DNA from: Microthrixaceae bacterium
GTDB lineage: Bacteria; Actinomycetota; Acidimicrobiia; Acidimicrobiales; Microtrichaceae
Assembly (NCBI GenBank): GCA_020637215.1
Contig: JACJWI010000001.1
Location: 744,001-808,000, forward strand
DNA: 64,000 bases
Reading direction: 5' to 3'
In this document: in pieces, positions 32,299 through 40,173 of the stretch
Position numbering within the stretch: position 1 is the stretch's first letter
Layout: the number at the start of each line of letters is the position of its first letter
Notes under the pieces: model-generated
What the model saw: the letters and a program-made list of their open reading frames with translations, nothing else
Database searches by the model: none
What the model was told of the DNA's origin: nothing
Position numbers and translations under genes: made by a program

Positions 32299-33596
32299 GC
32301 ACGATCTCCGACTCCGACCTCCGCTCACCGCTGGAGGAGATCGAACAGCTGGTGCAGTCGAGGGCCAACGCCCTGGCCCTCGACGTCGACACCGCCGACG
32401 GCCGGTCCCGCCTGCGGGAGCTGATCAGCAACGCGGTCGAGGACTGGGCCGACGACCACGCCCGCGGCGTCCGGCCCCACGGCCTGCCCGACCCCCAGGG
32501 AGTCGTCGACCGCGCCTTCCGCAACCTGGCCCGCTACGGCCCGCTCACCGACCTGCTGGCGGACCCCGACGTGTGGGAGATCATGGTCAACGCCCCCGAC
32601 GAGATCTTCGTCAAGCGGCATTCGGGCGGGAACCGCTTCCACCACGAGGTCTTCCACGACGACGACCACGTCACCCGGACGCTGACCAAGCTGCTCGACG
32701 ACTCGGCCACATCGCACCGCAAGCTCGATCCCGCGGAGGGACTTCAGGACGCGCAGCTCGACGACGGCGCCCGGCTGCACATCGTGCACAGCGATCTCAG
32801 CCGAGGTGGCCACCTCATGGTGAACATCCGGAAGTTCACCGGCGTCGCCATCACCCGCCTCAACGAGCTCGTGGAGCGCGGTTCGATGACCCGGGGAGCG
32901 GCCCGCTTCCTCGCAGAGGCGGTACGGGCCCGGCTCAGCATCGTCTTCGCCGGAGCGCCCGGCGCCGGCAAGACCACGTTGCTGTCCTGCTGCGCGGCGG
33001 AGCTCGACCCGTCCCTGCGAGTGGTCATCGCCGAAGAGGTGTTCGAAGCCGACGTCGAGCTGGCCAACGTCGCCGGGATGCAGACCCGCCCTCCGCGGAC
33101 GGACCGCCCCGGGATCGACCTCCGTCGGCTGGTCGCGGGCTTCCTGCGCATGGCGCCCGATGTCGCCATCGTCGGCGAGGTCCGCGACCGAGAGGCGCTG
33201 CCCCTGCTGTTGACCCTGTCGTCGGGCGTGACCGGATACACCACCATCCACGCCGGATCGGCTCGCCAGGGGTTGACCCGGCTGCGGTTCCTGGCCCAGC
33301 TGTCGGACTCCTCACGGGATCTGCCGCTGAGCGCTCTCAACAACCTGGTCAGCGACTCGGTCGACCTGGTGGTGCACACCGAGCGAGGCCCGGACGGGCC
33401 ACGTCTCACCGGGATCGTCGCGGTCGAGGACCTCGTCTCAGGGCCCGAGGCCGTCCACTTCACGGTCACCGACGTGTTCGGCCGCGGGATCGACGGATCG
33501 CTGGACTGGTCCGGTGACGTGCCGGTCCGAGCGGCCGAGCGCATGGCCGCCCGAGGCATCGACCTGCGCGCCCTGCTCGAGGCGGCCGGACGATGA
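32295..33596 (+). CDS. TadA/CpaF-type secretion ATPase
   Basis: A 433-residue hexameric ATPase of the VirB11/CpaF type that powers Flp pilus assembly. An N-terminal helical domain (1-100) contains the family segment GPLTDLLADPDVWEIMVNAP. The ATPase core has Walker A GAPGAGKTTLL near residue 226, the Asp-box VVIAEEVFE, Walker B DVAIVGEVRDREALPLL and the His-box TTIHAGSARQ. The ATG overlaps the previous stop by 4 bases. All catalytic elements appear intact, unlike the upstream CpaE-like protein. Confidence 0.94.
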   Translation: MSTISDSDLRSPLEEIEQLVQSRANALALDVDTADGRSRLRELISNAVEDWADDHARGVRPHGLPDPQGVVDRAFRNLARYGPLTDLLADPDVWEIMVNAPDEIFVKRHSGGNRFHHEVFHDDDHVTRTLTKLLDDSATSHRKLDPAEGLQDAQLDDGARLHIVHSDLSRGGHLMVNIRKFTGVAITRLNELVERGSMTRGAARFLAEAVRARLSIVFAGAPGAGKTTLLSCCAAELDPSLRVVIAEEVFEADVELANVAGMQTRPPRTDRPGIDLRRLVAGFLRMAPDVAIVGEVRDREALPLLLTLSSGVTGYTTIHAGSARQGLTRLRFLAQLSDSSRDLPLSALNNLVSDSVDLVVHTERGPDGPRLTGIVAVEDLVSGPEAVHFTVTDVFGRGIDGSLDWSGDVPVRAAERMAARGIDLRALLEAAGR

Positions 33597-34465
33597 CGTC
33601 GCTGATCCTCGCCGGGCTCGCAGCGACGGGCGTCTACCTGCTCGTCACACCCCGCCCCGCCCGTCGAGGCTCGACGAGGGAGCGGTTCGACGTCCGTGCC
33701 GTGGCGGACCGAGCGGAGCTCGCCCTGCAACGCGCAGGCCTCGACGGCGTCTCCCCCACCCAGTTCGCGGCGACCGTGCTGGGCGTCGCGGTGGTCGCCG
33801 CCGCCCTCGCGTCGTTGGTGATCGGGCCCGGCATCGGGGCCGCCCTCGTCGGACTCCTGGCCGGCTCGATCCCGGTCACCTCCTGGCGCAGCCGGCGCAG
33901 CGCCGCCCGACGGGCGGCCCGGGAGCACTGGCCCCGGCTCATCGAGGAGCTCCGGGTGCTGACCGGCCCGATGGGCCGACCCATCCCCCAGGCCCTGCTC
34001 GAGGTCGGGTCGCGAGGCCCGGCCGCGCTCCGTCCCGCCTTCGCTGCTGCTCAACGCGAGTGGAACCTGACGACCGACTTCGAACGGACCGTGACGGTGT
34101 TGAAGGACCGTCTCGCGGATCCCACCGCGGATGCCACCTGCGAGACGCTGCTCGTCGTCCACGAGGTGGGCGGTGAGCTCGACCGACGGCTGGCGAGCCT
34201 CGCCGAGGACAGGCGTCGCGACCTGAACGACCGCCGCGACGCCCAGGCCAGGTTGGCCGGAGCGCGCACGGCCCGGTTGTTCGTCATCCTCGTCCCGTTG
34301 GGGATGGCCGTCGCCGGGCTCAACGTCGGAGACGGCCGGGAGGCGTACCGCAGCACCATCGGCCAGATCCTGGTGGTCGCCGCCATCCTCATGGTCGGCC
34401 TCTGTTGGTGGTGGGCGGCCCGACTGATGCGCCTCCCGGTCGACGAGCGGGTGTTCGACCGATGA
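33593..34465 (+). CDS. TadB-like type II secretion F-family membrane protein
   Basis: A 290-residue inner-membrane platform protein. A single N-terminal hydrophobic segment and a pair near residues 60-92 precede the T2SSF cytosolic helical domain (residues 110-220: PRLIEELRVLTGPMGRPIPQ, TLLVVHEVGGELDRRLASLA), and two C-terminal helices follow (225-280). It starts inside the TadA stop (ATGA) and is followed by the TadC gene in the same way. Confidence 0.9.
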   Translation: MTSLILAGLAATGVYLLVTPRPARRGSTRERFDVRAVADRAELALQRAGLDGVSPTQFAATVLGVAVVAAALASLVIGPGIGAALVGLLAGSIPVTSWRSRRSAARRAAREHWPRLIEELRVLTGPMGRPIPQALLEVGSRGPAALRPAFAAAQREWNLTTDFERTVTVLKDRLADPTADATCETLLVVHEVGGELDRRLASLAEDRRRDLNDRRDAQARLAGARTARLFVILVPLGMAVAGLNVGDGREAYRSTIGQILVVAAILMVGLCWWWAARLMRLPVDERVFDR

Positions 34466-35361
34466 GCGGCGCCGAGTTGCTGCTCCTGCTGATCGGGGGC
34501 ACCGGTGTGGCCCTGGTCCTCGACCAGTTCCGCTGGGCCCATCGACGATCCATGGCGCGACGGCTGACTCCGTACGGGTCGGCGGGACGTCCCGGCCCAC
34601 GGATCGCCGCCGTGTCCTCCCCTGCCGCGGTGCTCATGCCTCTCGTGGAGCAGTCACTCGACCGGGTCACCCGGGCCCTGGGGATCGATGACGACCTGGC
34701 CACGAGGCTGGCCCGGGCCGACGTGGATGTGGATCCGGCCCGGTTCCGGACCCGACAGGCGCTGCACGCCGTCCTCGGTCTGGCCGGCGGAGCGGCACTC
34801 GCACTTCTCGTCCGCCCGGGTTCGTTCGTGTCGGTGCTGACCGTGGTCGGGCTCCCGCTCCTGTGGGTGCTGCTCGACGAGCAGCGGATCTCGAATCGGA
34901 TCCGCCACCGATCCCATGTCCTGCAGGTCGAGCTTCCCGTGGTGGCCGAGCAGCTGGGGATCCTGATCGACGCCGGATCGTCGTTGCCGTCCGCACTGGC
35001 CCGGATCGCCCGGAGGGGACGGGGTGCCGCGGCCGAAGACCTGCAACGGGTGGTCCTCCGCATCCGCAGCGGGCTCGGCGAGGCCGAGGCCCTGTCGGAG
35101 TGGGCCGACCGGTCGGACACCGGGGCGGTCCGGCGACTCGTGTCGGTGCTGTCGCTGCACCGGGAGGCGGCCGACCTCGGGCAGCTGATCTCGGCCGAGG
35201 CCCAGGCGATCCGAGCCGAATCCCACCGCGAGCTGGTGGAGCGGATCGAGAGGCGGGGCCAGCTCGTGTGGATCCCCGTCACCGTGGCGACACTCGTGCC
35301 GGGACTCCTCCTCCTGGCCGTTCCGTTCGTGTCGGCCCTGTCACAGGTGACCGGCGCATGA
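34462..35361 (+). CDS. TadC-like type II secretion F-family membrane protein
   Basis: A 299-residue partner of TadB. N-terminal helix (residues 3-22), a helix pair (95-130), the T2SSF domain (150-260: QVELPVVAEQLGILIDAGSS, LPSALARIARRG) and C-terminal helices ending VPGLLLLAVPFVSALSQVTG. The T2SSF domain follows the same plan as TadB, as expected. The stop overlaps the ATG of a long open frame discussed at 35358. Confidence 0.9.
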   Translation: MSGAELLLLLIGGTGVALVLDQFRWAHRRSMARRLTPYGSAGRPGPRIAAVSSPAAVLMPLVEQSLDRVTRALGIDDDLATRLARADVDVDPARFRTRQALHAVLGLAGGAALALLVRPGSFVSVLTVVGLPLLWVLLDEQRISNRIRHRSHVLQVELPVVAEQLGILIDAGSSLPSALARIARRGRGAAAEDLQRVVLRIRSGLGEAEALSEWADRSDTGAVRRLVSVLSLHREAADLGQLISAEAQAIRAESHRELVERIERRGQLVWIPVTVATLVPGLLLLAVPFVSALSQVTGA

Positions 35362-35390
35362 GCACGCACCAGCAGCCACACCGACAGCGC

Positions 35391-35426
35391 CCACTTCGAC
35401 AACAGCACCCACTTCGACAACAGCAC
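35391..35426. repeat. Two perfect 18-bp tandem repeats in the TadC-pilin gap
   Basis: The unit is CCACTTCGACAACAGCAC. It is flanked by near copies of ACACCGACAG on both sides (about 35379-35389 and 35427-35438). The block lies in the 87-base untranslated-looking space before the pilin-like gene. Confidence 0.85.
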
Positions 35427-35448
35427 ACACACCGACAGGGAGACAGCC

Positions 35449-35661
35449 ATGAGCAGTTCAGCCAGCAACACGACCAGCACGACCAGCACGACCGCACGGC
35501 GGCGACGGGTCCGATCCGAGATCGCCGAGGGGGTCATCTCCACGGCGATCGCGGTCCTGATCGTGGCGTTCCTCGGAATCGGCCTGTGGAAGGGGTTCGA
35601 CGTGATGATGAACAGCGCCACGGAGAAGACCCAGAACCAGGTCGAACAGATCGGCAACTGA
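35449..35661 (+). CDS. Small single-span membrane protein, likely Flp-type pilin
   Basis: A 70-residue protein: Ser/Thr-rich start, Arg-rich stretch (TARRRRVRSEIAEG), one transmembrane helix (VISTAIAVLIVAFLGIGLWK) and a short polar tail ending QVEQIGN. Size, the basic segment before the helix and the position between TadC and TadE genes fit the major Flp-like pilin of actinobacterial Tad loci. The Glu followed by a hydrophobic helix resembles the Flp processing region, but the usual GxxxxEY is not clear. AGGGAG lies 7 bases before the ATG. Confidence 0.8.
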   Translation: MSSSASNTTSTTSTTARRRRVRSEIAEGVISTAIAVLIVAFLGIGLWKGFDVMMNSATEKTQNQVEQIGN

Positions 35662-36080
35662 GGCCGGAGGCCTGGCCCGGCTCGGTCGCCGGGGTCGGCG
35701 AGCGTGGCTCCGGACTTCTCAGCACCCTTCTCGGGGTCTCCGCCCTGGTCGTCGCCCTGGGTCTCGCCACCAACGTGTGCGTCGGCCTGTGGACCCGATC
35801 GACGGTCGAAGCCGTCGCCCAGGACGCCGCCCGCGACCTGGCCGCCACCCCGGAGGGCGGCCTGGACCGAGCCCGGATCGACGAGGTCCTCGACCGGGCC
35901 CGCTCGCGCCTCGGATCGGCCGGGGCGCGCACCGACCTCCGACTCGAGGGGGTCGACGGGTCCGTCCGTCTCCGGGTCCGCCACCCGGGCGTCAGCCTGG
36001 TGCCACGGATGCTCAGCGGTCATGGAGCGTTCGGCTCGATCGACGAGGTGATCGTGGTCGGGCGGGAGGACACCCGGTGA
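35658..36080 (+). CDS. TadE-like pseudopilin (start codon uncertain)
   Basis: The C-terminal 130 residues are clearly a TadE-type minor pseudopilin: GERGSGLLSTLLGVSALVVA with a hydrophobic helix, then an extracytoplasmic part with ALGLATNV and DAARDLA. There is no ATG, GTG or TTG in frame in the 60 bases before the helix. CTG at 35658 overlaps the pilin stop as CTGA, copying the ATGA/GTGA overlaps of the other junctions in this operon, and gives 140 residues with a 20-residue lead. Alternatives are GTG 35586 (164 residues) and ATG 35358 (240 residues), both overlapping the pilin gene in another frame. Confidence 0.65.
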   Translation: MRPEAWPGSVAGVGERGSGLLSTLLGVSALVVALGLATNVCVGLWTRSTVEAVAQDAARDLAATPEGGLDRARIDEVLDRARSRLGSAGARTDLRLEGVDGSVRLRVRHPGVSLVPRMLSGHGAFGSIDEVIVVGREDTR

Positions 36081-36544
36081 GCACCTCACGCGGTGAGCGC
36101 GGAGCCGTCGCCGGCCTCGAGGGAGTGCTGTTCGCCGTCCTGATCCTGGTGACGGGGACCCTGGTGGTGACCAACTCCTGGTCGGTGCTGCAGGTCCGTC
36201 GGTCCCTCGACGGAGCGGCACGCGAGTACATCCGCGGGTACACCCAGGCTGCCGACCCCACCGCCGCGCAGCGTGATGGCCGGATCGCTCTGTTCGACGT
36301 GCTCGACGGTGAGGGGGTGCGGGCCGGCACCGTGTCGATCGACGGACCCGATCCGTCGGTCTTCGGCCCGTGTGCCACCGCGACGGTCACGCTGTCGAGC
36401 ACGGTTCCGGCGTTGCTGCTCCCGTTCATCGGCCGAGTCGCGTCGACGACGGTCCGGGTGACCCACACCGAGCTCGTCGACGCCCACCGTGAGATGACCG
36501 TCGGTCGCTCCTACGACCCGGAGGCGACCGCCTGTGCGCGCTGA
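36077..36544 (+). CDS. TadE/TadF-like pseudopilin
   Basis: A 155-residue protein with a short basic start (STSRGERGAVAG), one transmembrane helix (EGVLFAVLILVTGTLVVTNSW) and an extracytoplasmic region with the pilin-associated AAREYIRGYTQ segment and a lone Cys pair region (FGPCATATV, ATACAR). The GTG start overlaps the previous stop as GTGA. It is the second of three TadE/F/G-like genes, matching the usual minor-pilin set. Confidence 0.85.
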   Translation: MSTSRGERGAVAGLEGVLFAVLILVTGTLVVTNSWSVLQVRRSLDGAAREYIRGYTQAADPTAAQRDGRIALFDVLDGEGVRAGTVSIDGPDPSVFGPCATATVTLSSTVPALLLPFIGRVASTTVRVTHTELVDAHREMTVGRSYDPEATACAR

Positions 36545-36947
36545 ACGGGCCACGGCCCTGGTCATGGTGCCCGCGGTGGCACTGGTGTTCATCGTCCTGG
36601 CCGCGATCGCTCTGGACCTGACCGCGGTCGCCGGCGTCCAACGATCGGCTGAGCGGACCCTCGCCGCCGCGGTCGACGATGCGGCCGGGATGATCGACGG
36701 GCGCGCACACCAGGCCGACGGCTCGATCCGCATCGACCGGGCCCGAGCGGAACAACTCGTCCGGGCACGGATCGGGGCCGAGGAGCTGCCGGGGCGGGTC
36801 GTCGGGCTGACCGTCGACGTCACCGCGACCACGGTGGACGCCACCATGCGGATCGAGACCCCGCACATCTTCCTCCGCGCCGTTCCCGGCCTGGCCGACA
36901 GCACCCTGTCCTCCCCCATCCACCTGCGGGCCCGCCTGCGGGACTGA
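36534..36947 (+). CDS. TadE/TadG-like pilus-associated membrane protein
   Basis: A 137-residue protein with a 7-residue start (RAERATA) before one hydrophobic helix (VMVPAVALVFIVLAAIALDL) and an extracytoplasmic domain with helical QRSAERTLAAAVDDAA and beta segments. It resembles the RcpC/TadG-type N-terminal helix plus short periplasmic domain, without the von Willebrand domain of large TadG proteins. It overlaps the preceding gene by 11 bases. Confidence 0.8.
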   Translation: MRAERATALVMVPAVALVFIVLAAIALDLTAVAGVQRSAERTLAAAVDDAAGMIDGRAHQADGSIRIDRARAEQLVRARIGAEELPGRVVGLTVDVTATTVDATMRIETPHIFLRAVPGLADSTLSSPIHLRARLRD

Positions 36948-36960
36948 CCCGAGACGAGAC

Positions 36961-38280
36961 GTGATGGACCACCTCGAGACGCTGGAGCCCCACGCCCTGC
37001 ACCGACTCGACCACTACCGCGCCCCCGGCCAGGGGATGACCCTGACCCGCGACCGGGTCGGCGACGAGTCGGTGCTGCGGAAGTCCGCTCGGGGCGGACA
37101 GCGCGCCGCTCTGCGTCGAGAGGCCGAGGTGCTGCGGGCCCTCGGCGGCCATGGTGTGGTGCGCCTGATCGAGATCGTCGACGGCGCGGACGTCACCGAG
37201 CTCGTCGTCCTCGACACCGGTGGGCCGTCCCTGGCCGCGGCGCTGGCCGACCCGGCCACCGACAGCCGTTCCGCGCTCCGACTGCTCGCGGATGCCTGCG
37301 ACGCGGTGAGTCGACTGCACGAACAGGGATGGGCGCACGGCGACCTGCGCGCCGACCACGTGCTGTTGACCCGGCGACACCACATCCGGTTGTGCTCGCT
37401 CGGCGATGCCGTGTCCCTCGGCACAGAGCCCGACGGCGGGCGCGCCGATCGGGTCGCTCTCCTGCGCATCGTCGACGACTGGACCCGCTCGGCCGGGACG
37501 GACGGCTCCCCGATGTCGAGTCGCATCCGCTCCCGCGTGCTGGCGCGGCGCACCCATCGCCTGCCCGACGATCCCGACCCGCGACTGCTGGGCCGGATCC
37601 TCCGCCGCACCGCCGCCACCGGTCTGGCCGTTCCATCCCGGGACCGCATCCGCCTCCCACTCCCCCTCCGATCCGGTCGCCGGGTACGGCGGGTCGCGGT
37701 TCCTGCGGTCACGATCACCCTCGTCGCCGGGATCGCGTGGTTCGCGCTCCCCTTCCAGGGCCCGGATCCGGGGCTCGGCGGCAGCGACAGCGGGGGCGGC
37801 ACGGCACACACCACCCAGATGTCCACCACCACGACGGTCGCCCTCGGCGCCGCGCCACCCGCGCCCGAGACGGCCGCCGCTTCCGGCTGTCGCGCCGTCG
37901 AGCGGTCCCGACCCGACGTCGACGGCGACGGCTGCGGCGACGACGTCAGCATCGAGCACGACGTCGTCGTCGCCGGCGGCCACCGCTACCGGGTGGGACG
38001 AGTCGGTGACCTGGCGGCGATCGGCGACTGGGACTGCGACGGCACCTCGACCATCGCCGTTCTGCGACCTGAGGACGGGACGGTCCACGTGTTCGACCGC
38101 TGGGCGCTCGACGGCCGGCCGGCGCAGGCCGCGACGTGGGGACGCGTCGACGGCGCGGCGACGATCGCGGCCCCCGCCGACGGCTGCGGTGCACCCCGCG
38201 TCACCACGACGGCCGGCGCGGTCCAGACCGTCACGCCGACCGGGTCATCGGACGCGACGCCCGCCGGGGAACGACCGTGA
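36961..38280 (+). CDS. Degenerate protein kinase with transmembrane helix and extracellular FG-GAP-like domain
   Basis: A 439-residue protein. Residues 1-230 are a protein-kinase-like domain: a Lys in VLRKSARGG, EVLRALGGHGVVRL, and a catalytic loop HGDLRADHVLLT near residue 125. There is no glycine-rich loop, the DFG site reads SLGDA and the Asn of the loop is His, so it is probably a pseudokinase. A transmembrane helix (VAVPAVTITLVAGIAWFALP, about 245-263) leads to an extracytoplasmic part with DVDGDGCGDD and AAIGDWDCDGTSTIAVL, typical of FG-GAP/VCBS repeats with Ca-binding Asp. It follows the Tad genes by 13 bases. Confidence 0.75.
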   Translation: MMDHLETLEPHALHRLDHYRAPGQGMTLTRDRVGDESVLRKSARGGQRAALRREAEVLRALGGHGVVRLIEIVDGADVTELVVLDTGGPSLAAALADPATDSRSALRLLADACDAVSRLHEQGWAHGDLRADHVLLTRRHHIRLCSLGDAVSLGTEPDGGRADRVALLRIVDDWTRSAGTDGSPMSSRIRSRVLARRTHRLPDDPDPRLLGRILRRTAATGLAVPSRDRIRLPLPLRSGRRVRRVAVPAVTITLVAGIAWFALPFQGPDPGLGGSDSGGGTAHTTQMSTTTTVALGAAPPAPETAAASGCRAVERSRPDVDGDGCGDDVSIEHDVVVAGGHRYRVGRVGDLAAIGDWDCDGTSTIAVLRPEDGTVHVFDRWALDGRPAQAATWGRVDGAATIAAPADGCGAPRVTTTAGAVQTVTPTGSSDATPAGERP

Positions 38281-39014
38281 CCGGGCGACGGGAACGCGCC
38301 GTCGTCGGGATGCGACTCGGTGCCGCCCTGGCCGCCGAGCTCGCCGGTCTGGCCCTCACCGTCACCGTTCTGAGCTCCCCCGGCAGCCAGCAGTCGACGA
38401 CGACCGATCCGCTCGATCATGCGGGGCACGTCGCGGGGTGGGTCACGATCGCGTTGCTGGGCTACCTGCTGGTGGTCACCGGCATCCAGGCACTGGCCCT
38501 GGGGCTGCACGGAATCGCACCCGGACGTCCGGTCGCCGGACGCCTCGCAGCGACCGCCACCCGACTCGGGCCCCGGGCGATCGCCGGTGTCGCCGCGGCG
38601 GTCCTGCTCTCGGGTGCAACCGCCTGTCAGCCCACCGATCCCACCCCCGCAGGTCGCGATGGCCAGCCCGTTCCGGTGGCACTGGAGGCGGTGACCCCCA
38701 CGGTCGACGCGACGGTCTCGATGGTTCTGGAATCGGAGCCGTCGGAGCCGGTCACCATGGAACTCGAGGCGGAGCCCGCTGTCCCGACCGATCCGGCTGC
38801 GCCGGCCGGTGAGGCCCGGACGGTCGTCGTCGGCCGAGGAGACAACCTCTGGGAGATCGCCCGACGCGAGGTGTCGAACCGGCTCGGCCGCCCTGCCACC
38901 GCGACCGAGACCGACCCGTACTGGCGGATGTTGGTCGAGATCAACCGCCCCCGACTGGTCGACCCGACCGTGCCCGACCTCATCTACCCCGGCCAGGTGC
39001 TCCAACTACCCTGA
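38277..39014 (+). CDS. LysM-domain membrane protein at the end of the Tad operon
   Basis: A 245-residue protein. Three hydrophobic segments (about residues 12-35, 45-75, 95-115) precede an acidic Pro/Glu-rich linker and a C-terminal LysM domain (VVVGRGDNLWEIARREVSNR, then DLIYPGQVLQLP), which binds peptidoglycan. Its GTG overlaps the kinase stop as GTGA. The peptidoglycan-binding end suggests anchoring or local remodelling of the wall for the pilus, which is inference from position. Confidence 0.85.
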   Translation: MTGRRERAVVGMRLGAALAAELAGLALTVTVLSSPGSQQSTTTDPLDHAGHVAGWVTIALLGYLLVVTGIQALALGLHGIAPGRPVAGRLAATATRLGPRAIAGVAAAVLLSGATACQPTDPTPAGRDGQPVPVALEAVTPTVDATVSMVLESEPSEPVTMELEAEPAVPTDPAAPAGEARTVVVGRGDNLWEIARREVSNRLGRPATATETDPYWRMLVEINRPRLVDPTVPDLIYPGQVLQLP

Positions 39015-39088
39015 CCACCGGTCAGCCTCGCTCGGTACGTACCGTCCCGCGCCGGGATCGGCCGGATCTGCCCGTTCCGCGCAGGCGC

Positions 39089-39094
39089 TACTCT
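39089..39094 (+). promoter_or_regulatory. -10 hexamer TACTCT upstream of a 15-codon leader ORF and pit
   Basis: TACTCT ends 8 bases before the ATG at 39103 and 55 bases before the ATG of pit, so the message would begin at the leader ORF. Confidence 0.4.
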
Positions 39095-39102
39095 CCGACC
39101 CG

Positions 39103-39150
39103 ATGCGCGCCGGCCCCCCGACCCGATCCCGTCGGAGCGGGCCCCGCTGA
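39103..39150 (+). CDS. Possible 15-residue leader peptide upstream of pit
   Basis: Encodes MRAGPPTRSRRSGPR, Arg- and Pro-rich. Its TGA (39148-39150) overlaps the ATG of the phosphate transporter by one base (TGATG), the classical coupling arrangement. It has no ribosome site but sits at the predicted start of a leaderless transcript, as does the leader ORF at 14696. Confidence 0.4.
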   Translation: MRAGPPTRSRRSGPR

Positions 39151-40142
39151 TGCAGACCGTCGGCCTGATCGTGTTCATCGCGGTGGCGGTGGGCTTCGAC
39201 TTCACCAACGGGTTCCACGACGCCGCCAACGCCGTCGCCGCGTCGATCACCACCCGGGCGATCCAGCCGATGATGGCCCTGGGCATGGCCGCGGCGCTCA
39301 ACGTGGTCGGCGCCCTGGTGTCCACAAAGGTCGCGGCCACCGTCGGCGAGGGCATCATCACGATCGAGCCCGGCACCCACGGTCTGGTCATCGTGTTCTC
39401 GGCGCTGCTCGGAGCGATCCTCTGGAACCTGATCACGTGGTGGTTCGGGCTGCCGTCCTCGTCGACCCACGCCCTCATCGGGGGCCTGGTGGGAGCCGGG
39501 TTGGCCTCGGCGAGCGTCATCCAGTGGGAGTCGTTGATCAGCCACGTCGTCATCCCGATGGCGCTGTCCCCGGTGATCGGCTTCGGCCTCGGCTACCTGC
39601 TGATGATCGCCATCATCTGGATGTTCCGCCATGGTCGACCGCACACCGTGAACCACGGCTTCCGGCGGGCGTCGGTGCTGTCCACCGCCGCCAGCGCGTT
39701 CAGCCACGGGACCCAGGACGCCCAGAAGACGATGGGCATCATCGCACTCGCCCTGGTCGCGACAGGTCACCTGTCGAGCTTCAGCGTCCCGACGTGGGTG
39801 ATCCTGCTGGCCGCCGCGGCGATGGGCCTGGGCACGCTCGCCGGGGGGTGGCGGGTCATCCGCACCCTCGGCAGCCGCATCACGCCGCTCGATCCGCCCC
39901 GGGCGTTCGCCGCTCAGAGCTCGGCATCCGCTGTGCTGCTGGTGTCGGCCTACGTGTATGCCCTCCCGGTGTCCTCGACGCACATCATGACCACGTCGAT
40001 CATGGGAGTCGGGGCCAGCCGACGTCTCTCGGCGGTGCGCTGGAGCGTCGCCCAACGGGTCGCCATGGCCTGGATCCTCACCATCCCGGGTGCCGCGATC
40101 TCGGCGTGGGTCGCCTACCTGGTGGTCAACGCCGTCGTCTGA
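39150..40142 (+). CDS. pit: Pit-type low-affinity inorganic phosphate transporter
   Basis: A 330-residue multispanning membrane transporter (PiT family, metal-phosphate/H+ symport). Two inverted PiT signature repeats are visible: GFDFTNGFHDAANAVAASIT (residues 15-34) and, in the second half, FSHGTQDAQKTMGII (about 187-201). About ten hydrophobic helices can be drawn. It converges on the PhoU-DUF47 gene, and the two functions usually go together. A palindrome GCGGGATCCCGC directly after the stop (40143-40154) may stop transcription. Confidence 0.94.
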   Translation: MQTVGLIVFIAVAVGFDFTNGFHDAANAVAASITTRAIQPMMALGMAAALNVVGALVSTKVAATVGEGIITIEPGTHGLVIVFSALLGAILWNLITWWFGLPSSSTHALIGGLVGAGLASASVIQWESLISHVVIPMALSPVIGFGLGYLLMIAIIWMFRHGRPHTVNHGFRRASVLSTAASAFSHGTQDAQKTMGIIALALVATGHLSSFSVPTWVILLAAAAMGLGTLAGGWRVIRTLGSRITPLDPPRAFAAQSSASAVLLVSAYVYALPVSSTHIMTTSIMGVGASRRLSAVRWSVAQRVAMAWILTIPGAAISAWVAYLVVNAVV

Positions 40143-40173
40143 GCGGGATCCCGCGAATCGACGACCGGGCCGG

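Noticed and set aside
35358..35585. His/Gln-rich coding extension of the TadE gene
   Set aside because: The low-complexity product comes from the 18-bp repeats and an out-of-frame reading of the pilin gene. Kept as a finding but not accepted as the gene model.
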